Position numbers and translations under genes: made by a program | The notes under the pieces: model-generated | What the model saw: the letters and a program-made list of their open reading frames with translations, nothing else | Database searches by the model: none | Told to the model about the DNA's origin: nothing | Origin: Lotus japonicus | Taxonomy: Eukaryota; Streptophyta; Magnoliopsida; Fabales; Fabaceae | Length of the DNA: 64,000 nt | Assembly (NCBI RefSeq): GCF_012489685.1 | Contig: NC_080041.1 | Span: 29,749,780 to 29,813,779 of the forward strand | Direction of reading: 5' to 3' | Shown: positions 38,721 to 50,989 of the stretch, one piece after another | Layout: the number at the start of each line of letters is the position of its first letter | Position numbering within the stretch: position 1 is the first letter of the stretch

Positions 38721-40640
38721 GACAATACTCTGATTTCTCTGAGACTTGAGACATGTTCCGTATGCTCACCTTCATTCTTACCATTTATTTAATTTAGCAT
38801 TGTGAGACCCACTATTAAACACGATTCAGTAAGTAATTAACCTGTGTAAGTGAAAACTTCAAATCAGATTGTGACACGTTGTTGGATTCAAAGCATATTG
38901 TGTAACACCTAAATGTCAATCAAATTAAAAAAAAATTGTCATATTAGATGAGTGAGTCACCATTCGGTGAGTCACATAAGAAAAACTAACGGAAAAGACT
39001 AAAAAAAGATAACAATGTACTAGGATATTTGTAGGGATTAAAAGTTAAGAAATATTATTTCAGGGACAAAAAACAATATTTTCTGTATTTCCAAGCACTA
39101 AAACCATATTGAAGCTTAATTTTTAATATCAAGAATAAATAGAGAGAGATGTGGGGTGGAAGCAGGGAGGGAGAGATGGATAATGTATAATGTGATATTA
39201 TTGAACTAAATGCCAATCGATGTATTCATGCAATCGTACCAAATAGTGAAACACAAATATCTGAAATTAAATAATACTGCAGAAAAAGCATGATATCGCA
39301 TATTGAATGGATATTTTCATTAAGATAATTAAGTGAATGGCTTGTCCTGTTAAGATTTAAGAAAATACAAGTAGAAATTAATTAATTAATGAAAAATATT
39401 TAATATATTAAAAACAAAATATTTGATAATTTTTCTAATTAAATAATTTTTTATTATATTAGATGATATATAAATATTTAATCAATACTTAATTCTTATC
39501 AATAATATTTCTCTTTTGAAAAAAATATTCATTACCATTACCAAGATTGCATAAATTTTAATTAAAATGAAAATAATAACTATTTCTGTTTTTTCAACTT
39601 TGAATATATAACATGGATATATAGATCGTAAGCTGGAAAATTTTCCAAATGCAAAAAAAAAAAATTGTCATCATAAGCTGGAAATCATTTTATGTAATTT
39701 ATATATCTATATAATCTATGTAATAATTAGGGATCAAGCATCAAATATTGTGGACAGGTGAATTAAAGTTTGTGGTTTCGTATTTGGATTCCAACAAGCA
39801 ATTAGACTCAAGTTGGTGGAATCCACCATGTATTATATTGAGGAAGCACTATGAACAAGTGTGAAACAATGCTAATAGGCGTGGGTAGGTATAAAGTTAA
39901 CAAACCACGTTCTCTATTGGTAAATAGTAATAATACAGTGCATATACTGAGGCATATATATGACTCAGATCTGATAATCACAAAACATGATAAATGTGAT
40001 GAACACATATATCACTCTCAATTTTTTGTTTTTTAGGTGATAAAGAGAGTAAGCAAAAAGAAAAAGAAAGAAGATAGAATATAGAAGATGAGTAGATGAA
40101 AATATGTGAGAAAAAAAATTGATTTATAGGTTGTCTAATATGATAGAAACTTAAAAGAGAAGAGAAAAATGGAATAGCAAGTTACTTTTTTTGGTTCAAA
40201 TGTTTCTATCCAACTCAAAAGGTTTTAGGCAGCTCAAAAGACATTAATTAGGTGTCAAAATGCCTGTAAATGTCTAACATTGGAGGAAAAAAAAAGCGCT
40301 AAGCCACTCCTCTCTTTCCGAAATGGGGAGACCGTAAAAAGATGGCGAGATCTACATTTATGCCTCTCTCCATCTCTCATCAAACAAGGATGAGTACTCT
40401 CTCTCCTCTCTATTTATCCCTCACCTATTTCTCTCTTCTCTTGTTTCTTCATCATTGATCATTCTCTATCAATTTCTACCAATTTTGAGATGAGCTAGTA
40501 AGCTTTTTTTTTATGGGTAAAATAGTTGGACTTTGGAGACCTAGATCAATAGGGGACTCTTTTAGCTATCAAGGTGAGACTTCTCAACCTAATCTAACAA
40601 GTCTTGATTCAAAAACAGTTACTTTTTCTTGCGGGCGAAG

Positions 40641-40668
<28 letters not shown>
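40641..40668. repeat. (AT)n microsatellite
   Basis: About 13 AT dinucleotides, ending ATATAATATC. Confidence 0.85.
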
Positions 40669-40671
<3 letters not shown>

Positions 40672-42392
40672 CTAGCTCTTTGAGAAATAATTATACTATA
40701 GTAAAAAAATTCCACATGATAATGAAATAAATCTTTTAATCAAGATTTTTTTCATTCACAAAACACAATATAAAATCTTATTTAGAAAAATCAGACATAT
40801 TTTAGTCGGTCTGTCCAGCGTCGGTTTTGTCAGTTGAAAAACTCTAAACCACCAGGCCCGCCATTGTCTACTTGCTACAGTTTGTTCGAGTTAAGTTTTT
40901 TCGGGTAGGTCCGAACCTATTCACGATCCAGAAAATAGACGCAAAAAATTAAAAGAAAGAAGATGACAGAACCAGATCCATGCAACATAACCCAGAAAAT
41001 TTTGACAAAAGGATAACAAAGAAGAAAGAACATATCCATACAAATCAAATAACCCCAAGGGTTCTACATATTCATTCATAGTTTCCGAAATCCCAATCCC
41101 AAGGTGCATAGATAGACAGATCAGGATCGACCATTACCAACATTTTTTTTCCTTCATCACCATCTTCTTGCATGTCTCAATCCCAAACCCCAGAGATGAT
41201 GATACATAGTTTGGCGGAGTAGGGACCTTTACAATGCGTTCGTGGTGGACTTTATTGAAACATTGACAGCGCGGCAGAGATAGAGCCCGGACGAGGATCA
41301 CGCAACGAAAGAAAAGCGCATTCGTGGTGGGATACACCTTGTTGTTCGCAACAGGGAGAGAATGGTGGTGCAGGTTCCTCCACATATCTTGGTCTGATTT
41401 AGGGTTAAAGCAGTGAACACAAGGTGTGGTGTGGCGCAGAGGATTTGAGTCCGGGTGACTAAGAGAATAGGCTAGGGTTTGTTGACTTTTGAGTGATGGA
41501 AGAAGGAAAAAAAGAAGTTGTGTGGTGCAATGAGAAGAAGGATAGGGTTGTTGAGTACCGGGAGAAGGAGAAGAAGAAAAGAAGTGTGCAGCGGCGACGC
41601 AAGGTAAAAAGAAGGATGGCTTGAGTTCTAGGTTTTTTTAATCCGGACCGGGAGAGAAAGAAGAGATGGCAGAGTGGAGAAATAAGGTATTGGGGTTCTA
41701 AAGTTCAATGAATAAAATAAGGCTAGGTTAAATGTGATATGCTTTTTTGATAACTCTCCCTTAGTAACTTAATGGCCAAGCTTTTTGTTTTTGAAATATT
41801 GTTACTTCAGTCGATTCATCGAGTTGCAACCCAATATAAAATTAACAGCACAAACCCACATGAACTTATAGAGTTGGACTGTTCAAACTATTGATCGAGC
41901 AAGGGCTTTAGGCCTCCCAAATTTATTTATTTTACTTAGGAAAAAGACTTAAAAATTATTTTTTTACCAAGTAAAAAAGGCCCTAAGTCTCACTTTAAAC
42001 TTTACTTTAGGGCTCATTTAGTATTGGGTCGGCCCTGATCGAACCGACCCGTTCAATAAAATATGACTTATTTGCTCGGGTCCGATTTAGTTCGACCCTC
42101 CCTTTATGGACACCCATAAGTTTAGTTAACCAATTACCAATCACATGTTTATCAAAACAATAATCTGAAGACATGATATCATCATCCTCTCAATTGTATT
42201 AAAAAAATGCACAATTATTATTTTTATAATTTAATTATCGATTTGGTTTTTCAAAAAGAAAATTTGAAGACAAAAGTCAATAGTCACTATTGAAAACATG
42301 AAATAATCAATTTTTTACTATTGAGATTATTCATTTAAAATTGTCAATTATTAGATGTATTAGTTCACACTTCTCCTCTCCACCTTTAGAAA

Positions 42393-42539
42393 TATTTGAG
42401 AATACCAAGCGGTGACTAAAAGAAGTCTCACATTGGATAGATTAGTTAGTGTACAAGTGTATATATAATAAAGAACACACACCCATTACCTTAAACTTAA
42501 AGTTTTGTGGTGTGTGGTTCTAACTTAGGATTTCTAACA
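42393..42539 (+). repeat. TRIM left LTR
   Basis: 147 bp. Contains TCACATTGGATAGATTAGTTA, a TATA-like GTATATATAATAAAG and a GT-rich TTTTGTGGTGTGTGGTTC. Confidence 0.88.
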
Positions 42540-42746
42540 TGTTATCAGAGCTGGTCTGATACAAGCCATGACTTCCCATTCCGAAAAATAAAAAAATGAA
42601 AAAAATTGCAATAAAAAAAACAAAAAAAGAAGATGGTATACACTACAAGGGCTCTAAGACTCAAGTCTAACACCTAATGACCTTCTGTTGAGCTCAAGCC
42701 CAAGATAACGCAAGCCTTAAGTCCTTTGAGACTCAGACGAAGAAGC

Positions 42747-42926
42747 ACAAGTCCGACGACCATCGATGGTCCCCACTAAAGTACAAGCCCAGACAAAGAA
42801 AGTCGTAAGGCCATTGAGACTCAGACGGGAAGGAGCACAAGTCCGACGACCACTGATGTTCCCGCTGGAGTACAAGCCCAGGAAAAAGCAAGTCGTAAGG
42901 CCTCTAAGACTCGGACGAATGAGTAC
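42747..42926 (+). repeat. 90-bp tandem repeat inside the TRIM
   Basis: Two copies, beginning ACAAGTCCGACGACCA at 42747 and 42837, each ending near a GTAAGGCC...GACTC box. A partial third unit may lie before them. Confidence 0.75.
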
Positions 42927-42978
42927 AAGCCTAGGTAAGAAGAAGAAGAAGAAAAATGGAGTCCCACTTGAGGGGGAG

Positions 42979-43126
42979 TATTAGAGAATACCTAGTTGAA
43001 GACTCAAAGAAGTTCCACATTGGATAAATTAACTAGTGTACAAGTGTATATATAAAAAAGTACACACCCATTATCTTAAGGCTAAGGTTTTGTGGTGTGT
43101 GGTTCTAACTTAGGAGATTTCGTACA
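42979..43126 (+). repeat. TRIM right LTR
   Basis: 148 bp, roughly 85% identical to the left copy, so the insertion is not recent. Confidence 0.88.
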
Positions 43127-43808
43127 AGAAAGATGAGAATGAATTTAAAGAAGTGAAAACATGATGAGTGATGTAATACAACAAAATAATAAAAAATAAA
43201 GTAAAAATGAAATGAAAGATGAATATATTAAATTTTTAAGGCTTAAAGGGTCAAATGGCCCCTGAGATTACAAAGGGAATCAGTTCCAGGACCTAGAAAA
43301 TTTGTACATCAAATTTGGTCCCTAGAATTTTTTTTTTAATCCAATTAAGGCCAAATGTTGCCAACTCTCAATTTTTTTCTACTCAGCAATACCACGTGGC
43401 TTTTTTATTTTTTTTAATTAGCAAAATTTATTTTTAAAATCCAACTCAATTATATAAGCAGAAATAAAAAAAAACTTAATAAAATCCTAATATAAATAAA
43501 ATCTCTAAACTAAACAAAAACCTAATCTAAACAAAAACCTAATCTAAGAATATCAAATCCCTAATCTAATAATCACAATTCAGCCCCAAATTGAACCCTA
43601 GTCATCCATCTTCAGCCCAAATTTGAACCCTAAACGAGCCACCTCCAGAAAAACGACGAACGGCGGCCACAACGAGGATCAACGAGGAAGGTGAAGAACA
43701 ACGAGGAAGGCGAAGAAGAACGAACACAAACTGAGAGAGCAAAGAACAAGGAACTTCCAAGGTGGTGTTGTATTTAGAAAGGTCGAACCTCATCAATCTT
43801 CGAACCAG

Positions 43809-43947
43809 GTATGTATACTTGCTTACTTGTTCTTTGTTGGGGATGAATACCTTGCTTACTTCTTCTTTATTGGGGATGAATACTTGCTGACTTGTTGGGT
43901 GAATACTTGCTTACGAAAAAGTTAACGGGTTAGGGTTCCTTTCGCAG
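43809..43947 (+). other. likely 5'-UTR intron of the MULE transposase
   Basis: CAG/GTATGT donor and TTTCGCAG acceptor, three bases before the ATG at 43950. The 139-bp intron contains short repeats of the type CTTGCTTACTTGTTCTTT and GGGGATGAATAC. Confidence 0.5.
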
Positions 43948-43949
43948 GA

Positions 43950-45657
43950 ATGGCAGAAGGTTTGATCAAAACCAGAATCCACCACAAGGGTCGTTTCAGA
44001 GGCATTACTATGAGATATAATGGGGGAGAGTCAATTGACATTGATGGGGATGTTGATTTGTTCTCATACTTCTCCATCAAATCCACTGTGAAGGAATATC
44101 TGGGATATCCTGATGATGCTTACAAATTGTGGTGATGCAAGTCAGAACTGATGTTTGAAAGAGGCTTGAAGAAGATACCGGATGATAAGGATGCTTTGGA
44201 AGTTGTTAGTTATGCAATGACTTCTAGGGGGTGGTTGATATATACCTGGAACATACTGTGGAATTGCCTGAAGAATTGTCTGCAGGGAGGAATAAGATGC
44301 AAAAAGAAGATGTTGTTTTGCTTGATGAAGACTTGCATGCAGTGGAAGTGACTGAGCAAGCTTCCACTAGGGAAGTGATTCCTGAAGTGGAAGTGATTCC
44401 TGTGACTGAGGAAACTCCTTCTGTTACACTGCCTGAAGTGGAAGTGATTCGTGTGACTGAGGAAGCTCCTACTGGGAGAAGACATGTTAGGGAAGTTCTT
44501 GATAAGGGAAAGGGAAAAAGTCTTGCTGAGAGTGATTCTGAGTCTGACATAGTATTCTCCAGTGACAGTGACATTGAATGGAGCAGTGATGGCAACATAG
44601 ACAGTGAAGATGAAATATGTAAAAACCTGCCTGATGATGGGTTTGAAGATGTCAATGAACCATTTCATGTGCAAGAGGATGGTGATGGAAGTCAGGATGT
44701 GATCAGAATCAATGGGCCATTGAATTTGCACAACCAGGTGCAGGATGGTGATGGAAGTCAGGATGTGGACTTTGACATTCCACCTGAAGATGCAGCCCTG
44801 CATCCCTTTGATTTGGAGTATGACAGTGATGAGCTGATGAGTGATTATTCTAGTGGTGAGGAAGATAGTGGATCCAGGGTCAGACAAATCAGGTTCAGGA
44901 TAGAGGATCTGGATAAAGATTATAAATTCAGACTGGGAATGGAGTTTGCCTCCACAGAAGAGTTTAAGAAAGCTATCCTTGCACACTCTGTGATGAATGG
45001 GAGGGTTGTAAGGAACAAGAAGAATGATAGGTCAAGGGTGAGGTTTGCTTGCAAGCAAGAAGAATGTGACTTCATTGCATATTGTGCCAATGTAAAAGGG
45101 ACTTCAACATACAAGATTAAGACACTTGATCCTAAACACACACGTGGAAGAACATTCAATAATAGGGCAGCAACATCTAAATGGATTGCAAAGGCTATTG
45201 AGGACAACATGAGGAATTCTAGTTCAGTAATCCAAGTGAAGGAGAATATTCATGAGATGAGGACAAGATACAGTGTAGGTGTCAGTTGGGGGACTGCTTG
45301 GAATGCAAGAAAAATTGCAAAGGATGTTGTTGAGGGAGATGCCCTAAAGAAGTACACCTGATAACATCTTATGCAAGTGAGCTCAAGAGGGTGAATCCTC
45401 AAAACACAGCAGCTTTCATTCTGAGATATATTCCCACCACAACTCAGCCCAGATTTGGTTATTTTTATATGTGTTTGGAGGGATGCAAGTCTGCTTTTAA
45501 GCTGGCATGCATACCATTTATTGGAATTGATGGATGTCACCTGAAAACTAAATATGGTGGCATCCTTCTCATTGTTGTGGGAAGGGACCCAAATGATCAG
45601 TACTTCCCACTTGCATTTGTAGTGGTTGAAGCTGAGTGTAAGGAATCTTGGAGATGA
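43950..45657 (+). pseudogene. MULE transposase, N-terminal half, frameshifted and truncated
   Basis: Would be the MuDR-type transposase. Begins MAEGLIKTRIHHKGRF with a PB1-like N-terminal domain (GGESIDIDGDVDLFSYF). A TGA at 44133-44135, a shift near 44225 and another near 45360 break the frame. In between lies an acidic Ser/Asp/Glu linker (TEETPSVTLPEVEV repeats; SDSESDIVFSSDSD) and the MuDR DNA-binding domain with RVRFACKQEECDFIAYC. The last open part (45391-45657) has the start of the DDE domain, FIGIDGCHLKTKYGG, with the first catalytic Asp, and stops at ECKESWR. The other two catalytic residues and the SWIM finger are missing; a Lys-rich stretch resembling the protein's C-terminus follows directly, so the middle has been deleted. 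Confidence 0.85.
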
Positions 45658-45659
45658 TT

Positions 45660-46383
45660 TTTGAATCATTTGATCCGGAATATCGGTGACAAAGGGGATA
45701 AGGGCAAGGCAACTGTTGCTAGTCAAGACCAAGGAAAGAAGAGAGTTATCAAAAGGAGATGGATCTGAAGAAAAAGAGGGTCACATGATGCTGCAGGACA
45801 ACTTTGGATGCTCATATATGTCTTTTTTTGTAATAGTTAATGCTTAGTAATAGTGTTACTTAGTGGAAGATGGGACCACAACACCATTATTGTAGTGAAA
45901 TGCTTAGATGACATTACTTTGGCTCAATTACTTTTGTAATAGCGCTATGGATCACATTTTCTTAGTTCAAGACTCACATGTTTTCAGGTTGTGTTTTCTA
46001 TAAGAATTGTTGTTTATAAAGTATTAACTCAATTCTGCATCATGTGCATACACTCCCAAAACAAGGCAGCAACTATACATTTTTTTGTGCATAACTTATG
46101 GAACACTGAAGGGGAAAACTAGCAGGTCCATCTTGCATTAATGTTCAAAACAACCTACACATATTGTATTAATGTCTCAATTGGAGATTGCATTCATTAC
46201 ATAGGACATTTTCATTCAATTCAATCCTGGCAAAATACGAAAGAACTTTGACATTGCTACAGCCAAAGTAATGCCTAGGAAGATCAACAACATCAGAAAA
46301 TATAACAACAACATAACACATAAAAAGATAAACAGCAACATAACATATAACAACCTAAACCCTTAATACAACACACCCCATTC
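45660..46383. other. MULE internal noncoding sequence
   Basis: The 3' parts of two convergent genes. AT-rich, with nothing further recognised. Confidence 0.5.
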
Positions 46384-46954
46384 CTAGAAGAACTTTGACA
46401 CTGCTACAACCAAAGTAATGCCTAATAAGACCAACAACACATTAATCTTGAATCCCTCTCTTTTCAGGTTCATCTTCATCCTCTCAATTTTTTTGTCCTT
46501 CTCATTCATGTCTTCACATAACTTGATCATTGCCTTCTGCACCATTTCGTGAAGCTCTTCCCTCAAACTAGAAATCCTTTTTTCCATAATGTTTTTAGTG
46601 TCTTCATTCAGATTTGAAGAACCCTCCCTACCATCTTCAGCAACAACACCTCTATCCCACTCGAAAAAATCACAAGTCCCTTTCTCCTAGAACAATTTCA
46701 AAATCAAACATTACAAGCAGAAGGAAGAGGAATGAAAATACATGAATCAATACAGAAGAAATTACCCTCCAATCAGGGCACCTACAAAATAGCTTTCCTA
46801 GGTTTGTACTTGAATGAGATCGGTAGAGAATAACCTCTTTCCCAAAGCCACAAGTCTTGCATGAAAGTAAGGGTGAAGGGTACGAGGTGGATGAACGACA
46901 ACTGAGCCTGGGGTTCTTGAGGTTCTTCGATGCTTTGTGGTTCTGTGAATTCAT
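46384..46954 (-). CDS. GRF-type zinc-finger protein carried by the MULE, two exons, 163 aa
   Basis: Exon 1 46954-46766 (63 codons), intron 46765-46687 (79 bp, GTAATT...TTCTAG), exon 2 46686-46384 (100 codons plus stop). Both exons are open and the splice joins complete codons. The product starts MNSQNHKASKNL, then CKTCGFGKEV, LGKLFCRCPDWR joined to EKGTCDFFEWD, which fits a GRF zinc finger (nucleic-acid binding, Cys ligands plus FFxW). A coiled coil (EELHEMVQKAMIKLCEDMNE) and a C-terminal hydrophobic helix (INVLLVLLGITLVVAVSKFF) follow, so it may be tail-anchored. Its promoter would lie in the right inverted repeat. Splicing is predicted by eye; the role in the MULE is unknown. Confidence 0.7.
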
Positions 46955-47464
46955 CTTCCTCCGCCGATCCAAGAAGATCCGCCGACTCTCTCCATGCTTC
47001 GTTTCTCTTCTCGTGCTCCGTCGACCCAAGAAGCTTCGTCGTCTCTCTCAGTCGACTCTCTCTGAGGCTGAAAGGGTTCAATCTAGGGTTGAAATTGGGG
47101 CTGAAGGGTTCAATTTAGGGATTTGTTATTATATTAGGGATTAATTAGATTAAGGATTTTATTAGATTAGGTTTTTGTTTAGGATTTTATTTAGATTAGG
47201 ATTTTATTAAGTTTGTTTTTTTATTTCTGCTTATATAATTGAGTTGGATTTTAAAAATAAATTTTATTTAACTTTTCTAATTGAAAAAAATAAAATAAAA
47301 AAAGTCATGTTGTATTGTTGAGTAGGATAAAATTGAGAGCTGGCAACATTTAGCCTTAATTAAATTAAAAAAAAAATTCTAAGGATCCAATTTGATGTAA
47401 AGATTTTCTAGATCCTGAAACTGATTCCCTTTGTAATCTCAGGGATAATTTGACCCTTTAAGCC

Positions 47465-47894
47465 AATTTAATTTTAATTAACAGTTAAGAACCATATGCT
47501 CTTGTATAGCCGGTGGTTAGACAGCTGAAGTAGTCAACCTCAATACACTATTCTTCCTTAATCTCTCGTGCAGTATCAATACACCATCTCACTTATAATT
47601 GATTTTAATTAGTAATATATCTGCTTCACCCTTTTAACATATATTCCAGGGAATTGGTTCATATTCTTCCACGCCCACAAAAGGAATAGAATGCTGGCAT
47701 GTATCCATCTATCTCGAGTCCAATCATTGCTGAGATCAGAATGGATATATTAATGTAAAATGTTCATTGCTGAGATCACAAGGGATACATTAATGAAAAA
47801 TGTTTGATATACACCAAGTCACCAAGTAAGTGTAGACACGTAGAACAAATTAAAGAAAGAATAATATAATTAATGTAATATACAATAATGTAAT
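47465..47894. other. AT-rich spacer with a 40-bp tandem duplication
   Basis: No gene. CATTGCTGAGATCA...AATGTT occurs at 47725 and 47765 with a 40-bp period. The text resembles 55730-55800 on the far side of the copia-3 insertion. Confidence 0.55.
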
Positions 47895-48572
47895 TGTTGG
47901 GAATTGAGTGGCGTAACGGAAAAATATTCACTTGTGAGAACTGAACAACCTTCTTAGCAAATCCAAATAACTACCGAGACAATAAAAATAAAGTAGAGAC
48001 ACAAGAATTTTAACGTGGAAAAACCTTCTCAATATGAGAAGTAAACAACCACAAAGTAATCCACTATAAGAAAGATAATGGTTACAAATAATGTCCCATG
48101 ACATCAAAAGCTTCACCAAAAAAAGGTGGAAATAAACCCCAAAATAAAAAGAAAAAACTACACCAATAAAAGGTGGAAATAGGATACAGTAAAAGAACCC
48201 ACAACAAAAGAGTAAACTACCCAAACAACAGGGAAGAAAAATCCCAAATAAAACGGGTTAATATAAAGAGCTCACAGACACGAAAGACATACTAAAAATT
48301 CATCCAAAACGGAGAACAAATGATGTACCGGAAAAATCTGTCAGAGCCAAAAACCCTTCTTCACCAAAACAAAGCTGCGGCTTCAAAACTTCACGTGAAT
48401 GCCAATATTTCACGTTGCTGCTCCTCTCACCAAAAACAAGGGTTTCAAACCCTTTAAATAAAACAAATGTGGGCTTGGCCCATCAAAATAAAAAAATAAC
48501 AGAATCTGTTTTTTTTTTCTTTTAAAAATAAGATAAGTTGGTGTGACCCAATTAAGGAGGGACCACCCAACA
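47895..48572 (-). repeat. copia-3 3' LTR
   Basis: 678 bp, TGTTGGGAATTGAG...CCACCCAACA. Confidence 0.93.
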
Positions 48573-48602
48573 TATCTCCCCCTCACTCCTTAAGTGGGGG
48601 TT

Positions 48603-49455
48603 AAACCAAATCTTCAAGTTCTTGAACAAGAAGGTCATCATCAGATGTCACATTAGCCCTGTCTTCATCTGGATTTTCTTCTTTGTTCTTCTCTTTGCCT
48701 CTAGCATTGTTTCCCTTTTTCAAAGACCAACAAAACTTCTCAACATGTCAATTCTTACCACAATGGTTGCACCGGAGAGTTTTAAATTTGGAATTGCTCC
48801 TACTTTGATCACCATAGTATGAACTATTATTCTTGCTTCTCCCCCTTGACACAGCAAACAGAGCCTCTGAAGATGATTGAGGATCTTGCGATTTTATTCT
48901 CATCTCTTCATTCAAAATATTGCCCTTAGCAAGGTCCAATGACATGACACCATCTGGAGGAGAATTAGACAATGAGGTTCTGAAAATTTCCCATGTATCT
49001 GGCAAGGAACCATGAAGCAATAAACCCTGAACTTCTTCATCAAATTTAATTCCCATGGCTGACAACTGATTCATAATGCCCTGAAAATTATTCAAATGAT
49101 CTGCCATTGGAGTTCCATCTTGATATTTCAAAGCCATCATCTGCTTGATCAGAAACATCTTATTGTTCCCAGTCTTCTTCGCATACAACTCCTCAAGCGT
49201 GTTCCACAATGAAGCAGCATTTGTCTCCCCACTGATGTGGTTCAACACATTATCATCAACTCACTGACGGATGTAGCCACACACTTGTCTGTGAAAGAGA
49301 GTCCATGCATCATCTGTTTTATTTGCAGGCTTTTCCTTCAGGAACACAGGCTGATAGAAGTTCTTCACATAAAGCAGGTCTTCCATTCTTTCTTTCCAAA
49401 GGGAATAGTTATTGCCATTCAAAAACACAATTCGACTTGGATTGTTGGTTTCCAT
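48603..49455 (-). pseudogene. gag: copia-3 gag, two nonsense codons
   Basis: Capsid-type gag beginning [17 protein letters not shown] (49455), typical of copia gag ([13 protein letters not shown]). A TGA after VCGYIRQ (49261-49263), then the same frame continues through the UBN2 core (MLNHISGETNAASLWNTLEE; LLLHGSLPDTWEIF) to a zinc knuckle. There CNHCGKN is followed by a second TGA (48748-48750) inside the knuckle, and then by HVEKFCW, so the C-x2-C-x4-H-x4-C pattern is complete apart from the stop. Gag ends near 48603. No protease or later domains. Both stops fit C-to-T changes expected of methylated DNA. Confidence 0.85.
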
Positions 49456-49494
49456 TGTTCAACACAAGATAAATCACCCTGAAAAGAACCCGGA

Positions 49495-49506
49495 GCTCTG
49501 ATGCCA
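49495..49506 (-). other. copia-3 primer-binding site
   Basis: Minus strand TGGCATCAGAGC, one mismatch to the tRNA-iMet complement, two bases from the LTR. Confidence 0.85.
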
Positions 49507-49508
49507 CT

Positions 49509-50061
49509 TGTTAGGAATTGAGTGGCACAGCAGAAAAATATTCACTTATGAGAGAACTGAACAACCTTCAAAGCAAATCCAGATAACCACCGAGGCAATA
49601 AAAATAAAGTAGAGACACAAGAATTTTAACGTGGAAAAACCTTCTCAATATGAGAAGTAAACAACCACAAAGTAATCCACTATAAGAAAGATAATGGTTA
49701 CAAATAATGTCCCATGACATCAAAAGCTTCACAATAAAAGGTGGAAATAAACCCCAAAATAAAAAGGAAAAACTACACCAATAAAAGGTGGAAATAGGAT
49801 ACAGTAAAAGAACCCACAGCAAAAGAGTAAACTACCCAAACAACGGAGAAGAAAAATCCCAAATAAAACGGGTTAATATAAAGAGCTCACAGACACGAAG
49901 GACATACTAAAAATTCATCCAAAACGGAGAACAAATGATGTACCGGAAAAATCTATCAGAGCCAAAAACCCTTCTCCACCAAAACAAAGCTGCGGCTTCA
50001 AAACTTCACGTGAATGCCAATATTTCACGTTGCTGCTCCTCTCACCAAAAACAAGGGTTTC
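49509..50061 (-). repeat. copia-3 5' LTR, first part
   Basis: Interrupted at 50061 by Tat-2 (GTTTC duplication) and continued at 55063-55187, ending CCACCCAACA. Confidence 0.93.
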
Positions 50062-50326
50062 TGTTCTTGCAATGAACATTGATGAAAGGTATAGTACCTA
50101 GAGAGTGGAGAATTGCGCTAGAGAGTGAATGCTGAATTTCATGTGTGATTTCATCAAGTGAGCCAAAGTCCCTTACAATTGGTAACTACCTCCTATTTAT
50201 AGAGCTTGAGTACTACCTATTGGGCCAATTGGGCCTCCGAGATCAAGGCCCAATTTTAAGGCCAGGGCCCCGCTACAGGGCGGGCTACATGCTGGGCGTT
50301 GCCCCTCTAGGGGCTCGCCCAGTCCA
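50062..50326 (-). repeat. Tat-2 3' LTR
   Basis: 265 bp. Starts with an imperfect palindrome TGTTCTTGCAATGAACA. Confidence 0.93.
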
Positions 50327-50989
50327 CTAGTCCACAAGACACCGAGCTCGAAGTATGAGAGCTAAGTGTGTCTTTTAAATGCCTTTACATGTGTCCTATT
50401 GTACACTGGGATCTAAGCTGTCAACATGACTTGAGAAAAGTGTGGTAAACTATATCGCCAACATGGCGTGAGCAAAAGGAAACTAACATCTTTAGCCACC
50501 CAGTCCACTGACTTGGCGGGCAACCCGAGCCGGCAAGTCCACAAGTCCACAAGCGGCGAGAGCGATTGCTCCGTGCTGGCGATTAGCTGGAGCAGGTACA
50601 TGATCGTTCGCCGGCGGGCATCATTCTGGAGCGACTAAACTTTGTTGCTGGCATCACCTGTCAGGCGATGGCGTTTGGTTTCTTCAGTGGCGAGGCCTTT
50701 CGCGCTTTCCCTTATTTCAAAACTCTTTCAAATCCCTAACTGCCCCACGTGACTGCCCCACGTGATGTGTCAGTTACATCAATTTCCCTCTTTCTCCGGA
50801 ACCGTCACTTCACTTTTCATAACCGTCCCATCGTGCGCAGTAACTTCCCATTACACGCGACCCACCTTCCCAAAACCATCATGACTTCCAACCTTCCACA
50901 CGCGTCCAACACGCGTCACCCTTCCAGACTCCCTCCTTTCCCTATAAAAACCCTTCTTCCCTACAATCATCCCTTTCCGAAACCCCTCT
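50327..50989 (+). promoter_or_regulatory. Tat-2 residual antisense-gene promoter region
   Basis: Noncoding. The first ~50 bp match 5619 onward of the outer Tat element. A good plus-strand TATA box CCTATAAAAACCC at about 50941-50953 is followed by a CT-rich leader, but the antisense gene itself is gone: the sequence runs directly into the cut RNase H end on the other strand. Confidence 0.5.

Larger units (their letters stand above)
36860..42387. other. AT-rich intergenic sequence, no gene found
   Basis: About 5.5 kb with only short ORFs and no recognisable domain in any frame. Several stretches look like decayed repeats: a copia LTR end with primer site near 38500-38720, a dinucleotide run near 40650, and an A-rich noncoding stretch at 38880-39130 that resembles a transposon end. 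The higher-GC part at 41100-41700 also has no protein I recognise. Confidence 0.5.
42393..43126 (+). mobile_element. TRIM (terminal-repeat retrotransposon in miniature), 734 bp
   Basis: Two ~148-bp terminal repeats (42393-42539 and 42979-43126) are flanked by an exact AGAAA target duplication (42388-42392 and 43127-43131). TGTTATCAGAGC directly follows the left repeat, one base off the tRNA-iMet primer site, and GAGGGGGAG directly precedes the right repeat as polypurine tract; both place it on the plus strand. No protein is encoded. Ends are TA...CA, not TG...CA. Confidence 0.9.
43240..47464. mobile_element. MULE (Mutator-like) transposon with long terminal inverted repeats
   Basis: Inverted repeats of about 400 bp: 43240-43640 (starts GGCTTAAAGGGTCAAAT) and 47040-47464 (ends ATTTGACCCTTTAAGCC). 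The outer ~60 bp match closely. Flanks are AATTTTTAA and AATTTAATT, an imperfect 9-bp duplication in AT-rich DNA. Inside lie a broken transposase on the plus strand and a two-exon gene on the minus strand. The element can only move if transposase is supplied from elsewhere. Confidence 0.85.

Noticed and set aside
41134..41385. 83-aa minus-strand ORF in the gene-free region
   Set aside because: No recognisable motif, no neighbours, no codon support; could not be told from chance.
44210..44986. 258-aa minus-strand ORF over the MULE
   Set aside because: Complement of the acidic Ser/Asp/Glu repeats of the transposase linker; hydrophobic simple sequence only.
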